Assembly (NCBI GenBank): GCA_905160935.1 | Contig: CAJHZI010000014.1 | Coordinates: 124,001 to 188,000, forward strand | Origin: Enchytraeus crypticus | Lineage: Eukaryota; Annelida; Clitellata; Enchytraeida; Enchytraeidae | Reading direction: 5' to 3' | DNA: 64,000 bases | In this document: in pieces, positions 63,341-64,000 of the stretch | How the letters are laid out: each line of letters begins with the position of its first letter | How positions within the stretch are numbered: the first letter of the stretch is position 1 | Made by a program: the position numbers and the translations under genes | Notes under the pieces: model-generated | What the model saw: only the letters and a program-made list of their open reading frames with translations | What the model was told of the DNA's origin: nothing | Database searches by the model: none

Positions 63341-64000
63341 CAAATTGTTAATTCATCAACTAATAGTTTAAGCCATTGTTACAAGAGATTAATCGCAGAG
63401 CCTTTAAGCATACTCTTTGCTTTGATGACCCTCAATCAATAATAATATCAGCATAAAAATTAATCAATCAATAAATATTCAACTTACTACAATATTTATC
63501 CTCGATATCTCACTACATCTATACCCTATCTCTTTCTAAGTCACTTAAGAAATTATTCAGGTCGATTGTAACATTAATTTCTATGATTAAATCTGATCTT
63601 TACTTAATTTATTAATATTAACTTTATAACAAATATCTTAAAATAATTAATATTTCGTAAATATTTACCTATTGGGCTATCACAGACATCTGCACTGGAA
63701 GAACAAAACTATACAATGAACTAAATAATTAGTACCCAACTAGAGGTACTACAAATGAGAAGCATCTATCCGAAAAAAATAGCTTTAAATCATTCAAAAA
63801 TTTCCTTCGCTGCAACTTCATACTGCAATTTTACGTAGATGATATCGCTAACCCGTCAAGCTATCAAGCTTCTAGAATGTTGCGAGGGTCATGTCGGACC
63901 AAACTACTCGTCTACACAAAATAGTTAAAATTTTAATAATCAAACGAAAAAATCGGCAGAAGACAGGTGAGAAGTATGGTTTTTTTCTAACCCTAGACCT
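63341..64000. other. No gene recognised
   Basis: AT-rich to the end of the window; nothing supported on either strand. Confidence 0.5.

Overview
This window is animal (metazoan) DNA, not bacterial. It is AT-rich and intron-dominated, with spliced exons, tRNA- and 5S-derived SINEs, LINE reverse-transcriptase fragments, MITEs and very dense micro- and minisatellites. The two host genes recognised are a bilaterian-type voltage-gated calcium channel and a ciliary CDK. I cannot name the species; a marine invertebrate is a guess. Most long open reading frames here are read-through of simple repeats (CT/GA, TGTTAC, a 16-bp satellite) and are not genes.

Host genes, both on the minus strand in head-to-tail order: (1) A complete CDK20/CCRK-like kinase, five coding exons between 56408 (ATG) and 51365 (stop). 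All junctions are GT-AG and in frame, giving 358 codons plus stop. (2) The 5' part of a Cav2-type (non-L) calcium-channel alpha1 gene. Its certain exons are at 18048-17845 (end of the cytoplasmic N-terminus, up to the start of IS1), 10845-10740 (IS1) and 8863-8724 (IS2-IS3). A probable upstream exon lies at 30779-30356. The rest of the channel (IS3 end onward) must lie beyond position 1, because I found no further exon below 8724. The 7-kb intron between 17845 and 10845 is a minor-spliceosome AT-AC intron: its donor is ATATCCTTTT, it ends in AC, and the AT-AC choice is the one that restores the reading frame.

Layout: 1-1005 CR1/L2-like LINE reverse transcriptase on the minus strand, cut by the window edge. 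1-8.7 kb is repeats and minisatellites. 8.7-30.8 kb is the Cav2 5' region, its introns filled with satellites (a 16-bp satellite with a 208-bp higher-order repeat at 13.6-14.4 kb, TGTTAC arrays at 23.9-25.1 kb), SINEs and MITEs, plus a GC-rich TATA-containing patch at 27.2-27.5 kb. 30.8-51.3 kb is intergenic or 5' intronic sequence with SINEs, MITEs and one decayed coding-like stretch (38.1-38.4 kb). 51.3-56.4 kb is CDK20. 56.4-64 kb is a LINE with a nested hAT-like MITE, a Tc1/mariner-like foldback MITE, a perfect 8 x 32-bp array and SINEs.

Repeat families, named locally: SINE-A (tRNA-derived, A box TGGCGATGTCGG, B box GGTTCAAATCC); SINE-B (tRNA-derived, A box TAGCGTAGTGGT, B box GGTTCGAATCC, ATT-rich tail); SINE-L (about 380 bp, whose 3' end shares a small hairpin and (GA)n tail with the local LINE); 5S-rRNA-derived fragments; family P (about 110 bp, not tRNA-like); hAT-like MITEs (large about 700 bp, small about 180-195 bp). 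The most interesting structures are the AT-AC intron with its unusually long branch-point-to-acceptor spacing, the LINE/SINE shared 3' hairpin plus GA tail, and several snap-back palindromes at the broken ends of SINEs.
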